64,000 nt of DNA from UBA5543 sp964464965. Lineage in GTDB: Bacteria; Bacteroidota; Bacteroidia; Chitinophagales; Chitinophagaceae. Each line of letters starts with the position of its first letter. The first letter of the stretch is position 1. Under the pieces are notes generated by a model, which saw only the letters and a list, made by a program, of their open reading frames with translations, was not told where the DNA came from and did no database searches. The position numbers were made by a program, and so were the translations under genes. This document shows positions 44,701 through 52,251 of this stretch, in pieces. Location: NCBI GenBank assembly GCA_964464965.1, contig CAYXHM010000004.1, positions 362,170-426,169 on the forward strand, written 5' to 3'.

Positions 44701-44985
44701 AAACTGGGCGTGAACACACTGCTGACAGGAGATAAAAATGTTGCTATTGCACCAAACCCAACACATGGTGGTTCTCAATTGATCATCAGGTCTTCAATAA
44801 AAGACGATGCTAAAGTTATCGTTACAGATATAGCTGGTAAAGTAGTTTACACTACCCAGCAAAAACTGAATGGTACTATTACAACAATAGAAATACCTGC
44901 TTCTGCTATACAAGTAAAAGGCGTTTACATGGTTCACATCATGGCCGGCTACGAGCGTTATACAGAAAAGCTGGTATCATACTAA
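41740..44985 (+). CDS. M43-family metalloprotease with inserted repeat domains and T9SS type A sorting domain
   Basis: A 1081-residue secreted zinc protease. Residues 1-22 are a signal peptide. The metzincin zinc site HEIGHILNLYH is at 231-241 and the Met-turn NIMDY at 616-620, followed by MFTHQQVARMR. In M43 enzymes these are normally under 100 residues apart; here 387 residues separate them. The insertion (about 320-600) contains beta repeats: VKIYPSVIGGEFEI and FDIYPSTIGDTFTI, and TNYRL-x4-NPG at 458-469 and 548-559. A beta-sandwich region (640-990) and a type A sorting domain (1000-1081, VAIAPNPTHGG) follow. It is predicted to act outside the cell on proteins. Confidence 0.88.
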   Translation: MIRKVFSLLPLVMMAFGFTKAQDRQLPCTTTEVNESYKQSFPEIAAYEQQLKGFIDEAMKNINVDRANHKGTELDPNKVLHIPVVVHVVHDYGNTDYVSDNDIFRLMDEINTVYMKRNADTTQVISPFKKYIGAPNIMFHLATKDPQGRPTTGITRHRSYLTSGGDDQAKFDQWDPTSYLNIWSIARIGRGISNGVVAAYAVFPSSAGAFPYTDGIITSAGSIFSNKTIPHEIGHILNLYHTWGNIPVSTRCGETDEIDDTPPTTGHFSDGQPFGNTANGRCDAASLYDTSCTNNLQSMAKILLDKNSAPAVDYGQKGFDYFPRTNLVLESVKIYPSVIGGEFEITNYKQNRTTGIFEPINVFGTKRDSLLGKSMLGTNVVANDFGVDSPAAKTSIVFNALKYIWIDSFDIYPSTIGDTFTITLRKFNGDLIKSVTGVTATNTGAQTVPFGAFIPNATNYRLQIVRNPGLFCDSLVAATRAAIDASITGALEFVTFIDTTGFDNSTSPTAYKGRYNFFYNWKTRFDALTTTADSFQVVKLGYKVTPDTNYRLTLTKNPGVYNDSVGNTPYVKSIPCVIDITNDVTAGRYDLLYDLSVRYGYIKDCIDYPDTVNTQNIMDYADCPIMFTHQQVARMRATLESPVGGRNRLVNDTTHVRTGILDGFGGTYGKRIDLKPVPDVSVERSGLSIDRSVFLCTGSEFRFRQRSWRDTIEAVEMSFNKNASQPTITQTGFGLSSTVSNTFNEPGWVNVTVKATGNNTGDSTIEFKNVVYVADGNAKIDPNNGFFMEFDEADQNNPLEKWPIFNYYGNYNKWFVDQNVGYWDKSCIVYHNYDKRVGPESYNGTPKGDVDDFFTPAFDLSNMQSGECRLNFMSSGAFRTSDSRLLRDTLSIAYSTDCGANWVTMARLMKSDLGNKGLVPIEYAPQYYGDWALKSFDVPGAARTNQVFFRFRFNPGVDDLTGSGQNSRVLPGTGNNFFIDRLNISSFKLGVNTLLTGDKNVAIAPNPTHGGSQLIIRSSIKDDAKVIVTDIAGKVVYTTQQKLNGTITTIEIPASAIQVKGVYMVHIMAGYERYTEKLVSY

Positions 44986-45001
44986 GCATAACATTAATAC
45001 C

Positions 45002-45041
45002 AAAAACTAAAGGCGGGCAAAATGCCCGCCTTTAGTTTTTT
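45002..45041. terminator. Strong bidirectional terminator
   Basis: A 17 bp perfect stem built on AAAGGCGGGC/GCCCGCCTTT with loop AAAAT and T-runs in both directions. It lies between the convergent protease and exonuclease genes. Confidence 0.92.
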
Positions 45042-45085
45042 TATCTCATCTCCTATTTACTAACTAAGATTTCTTAAAAATTATA

Positions 45086-45853
45086 TTACATATTAAGCTC
45101 AAGGTAAACCGGGCAATGGTCAGAATGTTTTACATCCGGATATATTGCAGCAGACTTAAGTTTATCTGACAATGGCTCTGTAACACTGATGTAATCTATA
45201 CGCCAGCCTTTGTTTTGTGCCCTGACAGTAGGGAACCTTTGGCTCCACCAGCTGTAATGATGAGGGTCTTGATTAAAACGGCGGAAAGTATCTATATAGC
45301 CGTTGCAGAAAAACTTATCCATCCATGCACGTTCTTCAGGTAAAAAACCGCTGCTCTTTTTATTGCCAACGGGATTATGTATATCTATTTCTTTGTGGCA
45401 GATGTTGTAGTCGCCGCAAATAACCAGGTTCGGGCGCACTTTGCGTAATTCATCCAGGTAGGTATAAAATTCATCCAGCCATTGGTACTTATAAGTCTGG
45501 CGTTCGTCGCCGCTGGTGCCACTAGGGAAGTATGCATTTACTACTGTAATATCTCCAAAATCGGCGCGTATCACCCTACCCTCCGCATCACTTTGCATAA
45601 TACCGTTTCCGTAGTATATATTATCGGGCTGTTTTTTGCTGAATATAGCTACACCGCTGTATCCTTTCTTTTCAGCAGAATACCAGAAGTTATTATAGCC
45701 CAGTTCTTCCAGCGATGCGTAATCTATGTCCTCTTTTGTAGCTTTTGTTTCCTGCAGGCACACTACATCTGCAGGGTGTGTGGCCAGCCAGTCCATAAAT
45801 CCTTTTTTTATAGCTGCCCGTATCCCGTTTACGTTGTACGATATTATTCTCAT
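45086..45853 (-). CDS. xth: Exodeoxyribonuclease III / AP endonuclease
   Basis: A 255-residue enzyme of the EEP fold that cleaves DNA at abasic sites and degrades 3' ends. Motifs: ISYNVNGIRAA (metal-binding Asn), LQETKA (Glu), YSGVAIFSK, GDYNICH (Asp/Asn) and the C-terminal SDHCPVYLEL (catalytic Asp-His). The start is set at ATG 45853, because it overlaps the preceding stop codon as TAATG and gives the usual MRIISYNVNGIR beginning. An upstream frame extension of 14 residues lies inside the neighbouring gene and is unlikely. Translation is probably coupled to the haem-binding gene. Confidence 0.94.
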   Translation of the reverse strand: MRIISYNVNGIRAAIKKGFMDWLATHPADVVCLQETKATKEDIDYASLEELGYNNFWYSAEKKGYSGVAIFSKKQPDNIYYGNGIMQSDAEGRVIRADFGDITVVNAYFPSGTSGDERQTYKYQWLDEFYTYLDELRKVRPNLVICGDYNICHKEIDIHNPVGNKKSSGFLPEERAWMDKFFCNGYIDTFRRFNQDPHHYSWWSQRFPTVRAQNKGWRIDYISVTEPLSDKLKSAAIYPDVKHSDHCPVYLELNM

Positions 45854-46314
45854 TACATCTTGGTTTGTATGGTTTTTCTCAGATTGTTTGCCCAATCTGT
45901 CAATATAGTTATTTCTTCAGCCGATAACACTGCATCTTTATGTATCCAGGTATAGCTCTCCAACGGCATTTCCTTCGCTTCTATCATTTCTATAACTTCT
46001 TCCAGCTTATGATCAGCTTTTTTGGGAGTATAGGCTGCAAACTCAGAGAAATTCAACTCGCTTTTCCCCTCGTTAACGTGGTTTTGCAACCATAGGCCAA
46101 GAGGTTGTATATTAGTGTACCACGGGTAGTTGGTGTTGTTGCTGTGGCAATCATAACAAGCGCGTTTCAGTATGCTCTCTACATTGCCAGGCAACGGGTA
46201 ATGTACCCTTATATCATTGGCAGATGGCACCTCTGCAATATTACGCTCAGGCCTGATGAATTGCAGCACAACAATAATAGCTAGCAATACATATAATAAC
46301 TTCTTTCCCATCAA
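45853..46314 (-). CDS. Haem-binding domain protein (cytochrome-like, CxxCH)
   Basis: A 153-residue membrane-anchored protein. An N-terminal helix (MMGKKLLYVLLAIIVVLQFI) is followed by the haem-binding domain: CYDCHSNNTNYPWYTNIQPLG holds the CxxCH site at about residues 54-58, followed by WLQNHVNEGKSELNF. It matches the Haem_bd family (PF14376) found in Bacteroidota. A periplasmic electron-transfer role or diheme-like partner is likely but unassigned. Its stop codon overlaps the xth start. A -7 variant TATCTTGC lies 15 nt upstream (46330-46337). Confidence 0.88.
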   Translation of the reverse strand: MMGKKLLYVLLAIIVVLQFIRPERNIAEVPSANDIRVHYPLPGNVESILKRACYDCHSNNTNYPWYTNIQPLGLWLQNHVNEGKSELNFSEFAAYTPKKADHKLEEVIEMIEAKEMPLESYTWIHKDAVLSAEEITILTDWANNLRKTIQTKM

Positions 46315-46334
46315 TATTTGTTTAAGTTGGCAAG

Positions 46335-46368
46335 ATAAAAAAACGCGGCAATTATCAGTTGCCGCGTT
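46335..46368 (-). terminator. Terminator of the S9 peptidase gene
   Basis: AACGCGGCAA/TTGCCGCGTT (46342-46351 and 46359-46368) around a 7 nt loop, with a T-run on the minus strand. It separates the peptidase from the haem-binding gene. Confidence 0.88.
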
Positions 46369-46376
46369 GGGAAAAT

Positions 46377-48395
46377 TTACTTTAATGTTTCATCCAGCCA
46401 TTTGTAAAACTCTCTGTGCCATGCTACACCATTCTGCGGATGTAATATCCAGTGGTTCTCATTAGGGAAGTAGAGCAACTTGCTTTTTATACCTCTTAAT
46501 TGTGCAGCCTGGAAGGCTTCCAGCCCTTGCTCTGTACTCACCCTGAAATCCAGACCGCCCTGTATTATCATTATTGGTGTGTTCCATTTATCTACGAAGC
46601 GGCTGGGGTCATATTTTGTGTAAGATGCCGTTTGGCCTTTTTCCCAGTAGGGGCCACCTATATCAAAATTAGCAAACCACAGTTCCTCTGTAGTGCCATA
46701 CCAGCTTTTCAGGTCAAACAGGCCATCGTGGGCGATAAATGTCTTAAACCTGTTGTTGTGTATGCCCGCCAGCATAAATACGCTGTATCCACCATAACTG
46801 GCCCCTACACAACCCAGCCTGTTTTTATCTACAAATGGCTCTTTAGCTATATCATCTATAGCAGCCAGGTAGTCCTGCATCGGTTTGCCACCCCAATCTT
46901 TACTTATATCCTCATTCCATTTGGTACCCCAGCCCGGCATCCCATGCCTGTTAGGAGCCACAATAATGTAACCATTCGCTGCCATCAACTGGAAATTCCA
47001 CCTGAAACTATAAAACTGTGATAATGCCGACTGCGGCCCGCCCTGGCAATATAATAATGTGGGGTATTTTTTGGCAGGGTCAAAATCAGGAGGATATATT
47101 ACCCATACTCCCATTTTTTCACCGCTTCCGGTTTTTACCATACGCAGTTCGGTCTTGCTCATTCCTAACTGGCTATAAACATCATCATTCTCGTGAGTAA
47201 GAGCGCGCATACTGCCGTCTTTCGGCTTTACAGCATATATCTCTGCTGCATGGTTCATATCCCTGCGGTCTGTAATTAATTCACCACTGGCAGTCTGTCC
47301 GGCTATACCTCCCATATCAAAGTTCCCCTTGGTAACCTGTCTTACCACTGGCATCATTTTCACCATCAGGTTTTGTGGCACTTTTACTTCAAACAGTTGT
47401 ACAGTGCCTTTTGTGGCAGCGTTAAAATAGATGTAACCGCCACTATTATCCCAGGCAAAGCTATTTACAGTTTCATCCCACCCGGCAGTCATGTTCAGTT
47501 TATTACCCTGCTTATTCCAGTCCATCACGTATATATCATTCTTATCTGCCTCAAAGCCATCGCGGCGCATACTGGTAAAAGCCAGCTTCTGTCCATCGGG
47601 GCTGAATGAAGGATGCATATCATAACCCATCATGCCCGCTGTAAGATTTATTGTGTTACGTGTAGCTATATCATAATGATAAATATCTGTATTGGTACTG
47701 GTAGCATATTCCTTACCGAATTTCTTCTTGCATACATACACTATACCCTTGCTATCCGGTGTCCATACAATATCTTCAGTGCCTCCAAAAGGTTTCTGCG
47801 GGCTATCGTAAGGCATACCCTCCAGCAGATCTATGGTGCTCCCGTTTTCCAGCGAAGTAACAAACACATGGGAAAATTTTCCGTCCTCCCAGGTGTCCCA
47901 GTGACGGTAGTTCAGGTCTGTATATACCTGCATGGTGGTTTTGGGCAGGTCTGCATATATATCAGTACCCATCATTTTTTTCACAAGTACATCTTTGCTG
48001 TAGGCAATGTTTTTGCCATCAGGAGACACTACAATATTATCTATCCCATCAGCACCATCGTATATCCCCTTCCATGTTTTACCCCTGTCATTGCTGCGAT
48101 ACAGCACTTTCCCGTCCACTGCATACCAGCCGTTCTCGTCACGTTGTATAACAGACTTATCGGTAATCACCTCGTTAACGGTGCCTTTAGCCAGGTTCAG
48201 CGAATAGTATTTAGCTGTAGATTTCTCCGTTTTCCAGTCGTACTGGCGGCTGCTGTAATACAATGTCTTGCCGCTGGGGCTTACACTCTGTATGCCTACA
48301 CGTTTCAGGCTCCATAGCAGCTCCGGTGTCATTACATTTTGTGCATGAACACCCGTACATAGTATTAATACAAGTGGAATAAGTATGCGTTTCAT
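46377..48395 (-). CDS. S9 family serine peptidase (prolyl oligopeptidase/DPP-like)
   Basis: A 672-residue exported peptidase. A signal peptide (1-18) is followed by a beta-propeller (about 25-390) with WD40/TolB-like repeats (SPDGKNIAY, WTPDSKGIVYV, SPDGQKLAFTSM). The alpha/beta hydrolase domain runs from about 420 to 672. The nucleophile Ser is in GASYGG (about residue 530), and the His of the triad is in NENHWI near the end. Such enzymes remove dipeptides or cleave short peptides in the periplasm, supporting protein and peptide use. It has its own terminator and a weak -7 (TATCTTTA). Confidence 0.92.
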   Translation of the reverse strand: MKRILIPLVLILCTGVHAQNVMTPELLWSLKRVGIQSVSPSGKTLYYSSRQYDWKTEKSTAKYYSLNLAKGTVNEVITDKSVIQRDENGWYAVDGKVLYRSNDRGKTWKGIYDGADGIDNIVVSPDGKNIAYSKDVLVKKMMGTDIYADLPKTTMQVYTDLNYRHWDTWEDGKFSHVFVTSLENGSTIDLLEGMPYDSPQKPFGGTEDIVWTPDSKGIVYVCKKKFGKEYATSTNTDIYHYDIATRNTINLTAGMMGYDMHPSFSPDGQKLAFTSMRRDGFEADKNDIYVMDWNKQGNKLNMTAGWDETVNSFAWDNSGGYIYFNAATKGTVQLFEVKVPQNLMVKMMPVVRQVTKGNFDMGGIAGQTASGELITDRRDMNHAAEIYAVKPKDGSMRALTHENDDVYSQLGMSKTELRMVKTGSGEKMGVWVIYPPDFDPAKKYPTLLYCQGGPQSALSQFYSFRWNFQLMAANGYIIVAPNRHGMPGWGTKWNEDISKDWGGKPMQDYLAAIDDIAKEPFVDKNRLGCVGASYGGYSVFMLAGIHNNRFKTFIAHDGLFDLKSWYGTTEELWFANFDIGGPYWEKGQTASYTKYDPSRFVDKWNTPIMIIQGGLDFRVSTEQGLEAFQAAQLRGIKSKLLYFPNENHWILHPQNGVAWHREFYKWLDETLK

Positions 48396-48425
48396 ATATA
48401 AATATATTGTGGCGTAAAGATAATT

Positions 48426-49979
48426 TTATTTATTTCCGGTGCTATCCCCCTTTACGGGTGGTGCAGTTTTGGCCTTGCCTTTGACCCTGGTTTTATTATC
48501 CAGCGGCTCTTTTACCGGCTCTTTATAGTCAATTACATTTTCCCAACCTGCTTTCAGGTCTATAGCATCAGTATAGGGCACTACCATTTCAGGTTGCCGT
48601 TTAGCAAACAGGTCTCCTGTATCCCATTTGCCATTACCGTTTTCATCTATTATTATAGACATGTAGTACTTGTCAGGCTGTAGCGTGCGCAGTGTTATCG
48701 ATGTATCTGTTATGGGCTTCTGATATATGCTGTCTTTCTCAGTATTTATTTTCAGCACGTATTTTTTACCGTAATATTTTTGCGCTACATGTATATTCAA
48801 TACTCCGTAATCTTCATCACCCTTTGTACGGAATATATATTTAGAAGGCATAGCCAGTACTTTTGAAGTATCCATTGCAAAATCCTTCAGGAGCCTTATT
48901 GTATATACAGTATTCTCTTTCCAGGTTGTATTCAGCAATAGCACGTTTGGTACTGTATCTCTTTCCAATATAAAGTATCCCTCAACCTCTATTCCTAAAC
49001 TATCATAACTAACAAAAACACGCTCGTCATTAAAAGTATCCAGCGCATTACTGAAAGATATCCTTACGGGTTTATTTATATCGTGTACTCTTTTTTCAAC
49101 ATCGGCGGTATCTACATTCAGTGTATAAGCTAACTCCGTATTATCATTATCGTCTTTCTTTTTATTCATTCGAGATCTCTTAGACGCTTTTGTTGTACTG
49201 GTATCAGCTTCAGCACCTGTGCTATCAGGCAACAGCAGCTCTCGGAAAACCCGCAACACTATCGGCTCAGTTATTTTTACACTATCTACAGGATAAACTA
49301 TAGAATCAATAAACCCTATCATTTCTTCCTCACCACCATATACCAGGTTTTCATCATCATCTTTTAATGCGTATATACGGTATGGCTTATAAGGCAACCC
49401 TGGCAACAGAAATGCCCCTGTAGCATTTGACTTTATAATGTACATAGGCTTCTCTTTTACCACAACACTATCGCCTGTTTCATCAGCATCGTACAGTATG
49501 ATGTTCATATCTGCGGCAGGCTTACCTGTAGCAGCGTCATATACCATTCCATATAGCTTTAATGAGTCAAAATAACTGCCGGTACTGAACCTGTAACTAA
49601 AGTCTTTGAACACATTGTTTTCGTTCAGGTCTTTAATAGAGTTGCCAAAACTTATCCTGTACGTGGTATTATTCTTGAGTAGCGAATCGGGTATTTTTAC
49701 CGTCAGCTTCTTACCATTCACCATCGCATCCAGCGGATAGGGAAGCAATGGCGACATGTTTATTTCTTTACTGACATCTGTAACGGTTATGAACTCGTCA
49801 AAACGCATTTCAATACGCGTTACTCGTGTATTCAGCAACGAGTCTTTCGGAGTTACAGAAAGGAGGACAGGTGGCGTAGTGTCTTTATTACCACCTGATG
49901 GGGGAACAATATTTGCACAACCCGATGCAAATGCCACCATTAATATCACAATAAAAAAACGTAAGCGGAACGCTGTCAT
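48426..49979 (-). CDS. Lipoprotein with SbsA-type Ig-like domain
   Basis: A 517-residue lipoprotein. The start is ATG 49979, giving signal MTAFRLRFFIVILMVAFASGC with lipobox FASGC; a frame from 50078 would be 33 residues longer but passes through the promoter. An Ig-like (Big_5/SbsA) domain covers about 30-140 (PPVLLSVTPKDS, RIEMRFDEFI, TTYRISFGNSIKDLNEN). A carboxypeptidase-regulatory-like stretch (LKLYGMVYDAATGKPAA) and a second Ig-like part follow. The C-terminus is Lys/Pro-rich. These proteins are frequent in the phylum; the function is unknown. Confidence 0.8.
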   Translation of the reverse strand: MTAFRLRFFIVILMVAFASGCANIVPPSGGNKDTTPPVLLSVTPKDSLLNTRVTRIEMRFDEFITVTDVSKEINMSPLLPYPLDAMVNGKKLTVKIPDSLLKNNTTYRISFGNSIKDLNENNVFKDFSYRFSTGSYFDSLKLYGMVYDAATGKPAADMNIILYDADETGDSVVVKEKPMYIIKSNATGAFLLPGLPYKPYRIYALKDDDENLVYGGEEEMIGFIDSIVYPVDSVKITEPIVLRVFRELLLPDSTGAEADTSTTKASKRSRMNKKKDDNDNTELAYTLNVDTADVEKRVHDINKPVRISFSNALDTFNDERVFVSYDSLGIEVEGYFILERDTVPNVLLLNTTWKENTVYTIRLLKDFAMDTSKVLAMPSKYIFRTKGDEDYGVLNIHVAQKYYGKKYVLKINTEKDSIYQKPITDTSITLRTLQPDKYYMSIIIDENGNGKWDTGDLFAKRQPEMVVPYTDAIDLKAGWENVIDYKEPVKEPLDNKTRVKGKAKTAPPVKGDSTGNK

Positions 49980-49985
49980 TGCGCA

Positions 49986-49993
49986 CAAAAATA
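49986..49993 (-). promoter_or_regulatory. -7 box directly before the Ig-like lipoprotein gene
   Basis: The minus strand reads TATTTTTG, ending 6 nt before the ATG at 49979. This supports the shorter start and predicts a leaderless mRNA. Confidence 0.5.
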
Positions 49994-50035
49994 AGATATA
50001 ACAGTTGTAATAAAACTTATTTGGCCGATTGTAGG

Positions 50036-50043
50036 TAACTTTG
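50036..50043 (+). promoter_or_regulatory. -7 box of the glutathione peroxidase gene
   Basis: A perfect TAACTTTG plus C, 44 nt before the ATG at 50088. No -33 TTG at standard spacing. Confidence 0.45.
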
Positions 50044-50087
50044 CATAAGTTTTTGATTTTAAGATTTTTACAACTCAAAATTTATCT

Positions 50088-50636
50088 ATGATATATAGCA
50101 TGATAATGATATTCAATTTTTTATTCTTCTGGCTGCCTAAACCGCCTAAAGGTGAAGTTTATAAAACCATTTATGAATTTAAAGTACAGGCGCTGGACGG
50201 AGGAACAATAGATTTTGCAGCATTCAAAGGCAAAAAAATATTGATAGTGAATACAGCCTCAAAATGTGGCTATACACCGCAGTATGAGGGCCTGGAAGCT
50301 TTGTATAAGAAATATGGCGACAAACTGGTGATTATTGGTTTTCCGTCAAACAACTTCGGGTTCCAGGAGCCTGGCTCAAATGAAAACATTGCCGAGTTCT
50401 GCCAGAAAAATTATGGTGTTACGTTTCCTATGGCTGCAAAAATAGATGTAAAGGGTGGCGATATGGCTCCTATATATCATTGGCTGACAAAAAAGGAATA
50501 TAACGGGTATGACAACAGCAGTGTAAAATGGAATTTTCAGAAATACCTGATAAACGAACAGGGAAAGCTGGTAGGTGTATTCGGCTCTAAAGTAAAACCC
50601 GAAAGCGAGGAACTGGTAAGTGCTATAGAAAAATAA
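50088..50636 (+). CDS. Glutathione peroxidase-like thiol peroxidase
   Basis: A 182-residue thioredoxin-fold peroxidase. A short hydrophobic start (MIMIFNFLFFWLPKPPKG) suggests membrane association or export. The peroxidatic Cys is in NTASKCGYTPQYEGLE; the second signature reads FPSNNFGFQEPG, with Asn where the tetrad Gln usually is, as in many bacterial members; the Trp-Asn pair is WNFQKYL. A resolving Cys lies in EFCQKNYG. Such bacterial enzymes generally use thioredoxin, not glutathione, to reduce peroxides. Confidence 0.9.
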   Translation: MIYSMIMIFNFLFFWLPKPPKGEVYKTIYEFKVQALDGGTIDFAAFKGKKILIVNTASKCGYTPQYEGLEALYKKYGDKLVIIGFPSNNFGFQEPGSNENIAEFCQKNYGVTFPMAAKIDVKGGDMAPIYHWLTKKEYNGYDNSSVKWNFQKYLINEQGKLVGVFGSKVKPESEELVSAIEK

Positions 50637-50661
50637 AAAGCGGCGAATATCGCCGCTTTTT
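50635..50661. terminator. Bidirectional terminator between gpx and yajQ genes
   Basis: AAAAAGCGGCGA/TCGCCGCTTTTT around loop ATA, overlapping the peroxidase stop codon and giving T-runs on both strands. Confidence 0.9.
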
Positions 50662-50665
50662 ATTT

Positions 50666-51157
50666 TTAGTTCTTCATATTAACAAACTGCAACGGTATAT
50701 CAAGATTGGAACTGCGGCAGAGTGAAATAATCTCCTGCAGGTCATCTATCTTTTTACCGGTAACCCTTATCGTATCATCCTGTATGGCAGGTTGTACTTT
50801 AGAGCCGCTGTCTTTTATTAGTTTTACTATCTTTTTTGCCATGTCTTTGTCTATTCCATTCTTTACAGGCACAGTCTTACGGATGTATTTGCCAGATGCG
50901 GAGTGTGTTTTAGACCTGTCAAAACTATTTGCCTCAAGCCCTTGGCGCATTGCTTTAGTTATAATTATTTCTTCTACCTGGGTTAGTTGCATTTCATTCT
51001 CTACTTCCAGGTTGATGACCATATCCTTTTTATTCAACTCTACTTCTATATGCGCACCTTTAAAATCATAACGTGTAGATATTTCTTTCTGAACAATATT
51101 TATTGCATTGTCCAATGTTTGCAGGTCAACTTTACTCACAATATCAAAAGAAGGCAT
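50666..51157 (-). CDS. yajQ: YajQ family nucleotide-binding protein (DUF520)
   Basis: A 163-residue protein with two ferredoxin-like halves. Family motifs: MPSFDIVSKVDLQTLDNA at the start, EISTRYDFKGAHIEVEL and the C-terminal RVTGKKIDDLQEII. Some members bind cyclic di-GMP and act on transcription factors; others bind RNA. Length is typical. A -7 variant TATCTTGC lies at 51180-51187 and the start of the gene is 31 bp from the end of the upstream T9SS cargo gene. Confidence 0.93.
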   Translation of the reverse strand: MPSFDIVSKVDLQTLDNAINIVQKEISTRYDFKGAHIEVELNKKDMVINLEVENEMQLTQVEEIIITKAMRQGLEANSFDRSKTHSASGKYIRKTVPVKNGIDKDMAKKIVKLIKDSGSKVQPAIQDDTIRVTGKKIDDLQEIISLCRSSNLDIPLQFVNMKN

Positions 51158-51188
51158 AGTATATTTTTTATATCCACGTGCAAGATAC

Positions 51189-52109
51189 TTATTGTTTTAC
51201 AAACTTGAATACCTGCTCTCCTTCATCACTCTGTAACATGAGTGTATAAAAGCCCACCGGCAACTTTCGAATGTTTATACTATTTATTCCCTGCTTTAAT
51301 TCAGATTTCAGCAGTACTCTGCCTGTAATATCTGTTACCATATAAGATACATCGCCCGGCACATCTATGTTCAATACATCCGTAGCCGGGTTAGGATATA
51401 TGTTCACTTGCATATCTTCCGGCATTGTCTCTACGCCTACTCTGGATGCAAGGTTGCCGTAATTATTCTTTACTTCAACACTGTCCATTACAAAATTGGA
51501 TATATTTATAGCTGCTACCGTACCGCCTATATGCTCTACACCAGTAGCCTTATCATCAGTAAAAAATACAAGACTCTTTTGTGCGTGTATATCAAAATCT
51601 GATGCGGTATCCAGTACATAGCCTACAACAATATCGTTTACATACAAATACACGTCTTCAGTTACACCATCGCGTGTCAGCACAACATAAAAGTATTTAT
51701 TAGCACCCATCAGTGAGTCTGAAAAAAACTTATTGTACAATACCATGTCGCCATTCTGGCAATAAAGTCCTTCGTCGGCATTCATGCTGTCAAAATCTAT
51801 TAGTTTTTTATACCCGATTATATCATCCAGCTTAAAGTACATTTCGATAGTGTAGGTATTTGAAGACAGGAGTTTTTTAGCTTTATCGTCATAGATAAGG
51901 CCACATCCTTTATCAAACCGGTATGTTGTTTGTGTGACACCTGCCGGCAATGCTTCAGTGTTAAAAGTCCCAGCACAAATAGCACTCAATTGGGGACCTT
52001 TTGAATTTAATTCGTGCAGTCCATTATTGAAATGATAGCGAAGTGTAATTTGAGCTTTGCTTTGCAAACAAAGCGACAATACAAGTAACAAAAGATAAAC
52101 ATGTTTCAT
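51189..52109 (-). CDS. LamG-like secreted protein with T9SS type A sorting domain
   Basis: A 306-residue protein. The start at ATG 52109 gives the signal MKHVYLLLLVLSLCLQSKAQ; an in-frame TTG three codons earlier is ignored. A concanavalin A/LamG-like domain covers about 25-215 (YTIEMYFKLDDIIGYKKLIDF, YFYVVLTRDG). Residues 232-306 are a type A sorting domain: VNIYPNPATDVLNIDV, VTDITGRVLLKSE and LPVGFYTLML. It is predicted to be exported by T9SS. A TAAAATTG sequence 6 nt before the start is one mismatch from the -7 box. Confidence 0.85.
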   Translation of the reverse strand: MKHVYLLLLVLSLCLQSKAQITLRYHFNNGLHELNSKGPQLSAICAGTFNTEALPAGVTQTTYRFDKGCGLIYDDKAKKLLSSNTYTIEMYFKLDDIIGYKKLIDFDSMNADEGLYCQNGDMVLYNKFFSDSLMGANKYFYVVLTRDGVTEDVYLYVNDIVVGYVLDTASDFDIHAQKSLVFFTDDKATGVEHIGGTVAAINISNFVMDSVEVKNNYGNLASRVGVETMPEDMQVNIYPNPATDVLNIDVPGDVSYMVTDITGRVLLKSELKQGINSINIRKLPVGFYTLMLQSDEGEQVFKFVKQ

Positions 52110-52190
52110 AACGCGCAATTTTATTTATTATAAAAATAAAAAAAATAACATATAATGTCAAGAAAAGCAACAAAAAGTTAGACTTTACTG

Positions 52191-52222
52191 ACAAAAAGAT
52201 AGCCTGCAAATGCAGGCTATCT
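52191..52222 (-). terminator. Terminator of the ABC-F gene
   Basis: AGATAGCCTGCA/TGCAGGCTATCT (52197-52222) with a 2 nt loop; the minus strand continues into CTTTTTG. Confidence 0.85.
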
Positions 52223-52251
52223 ACGTTTAAAAAATATCATCAAAAGTTACC

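Noticed and set aside
47613..48317. A 234-residue open frame antisense to the S9 peptidase
   Set aside because: Lies fully inside the peptidase gene and has no domain features.
50038..50078. Longer N-terminus for the Ig-like lipoprotein
   Set aside because: The extra residues would be translated from sequence upstream of the promoter box and would hide the lipobox signal.
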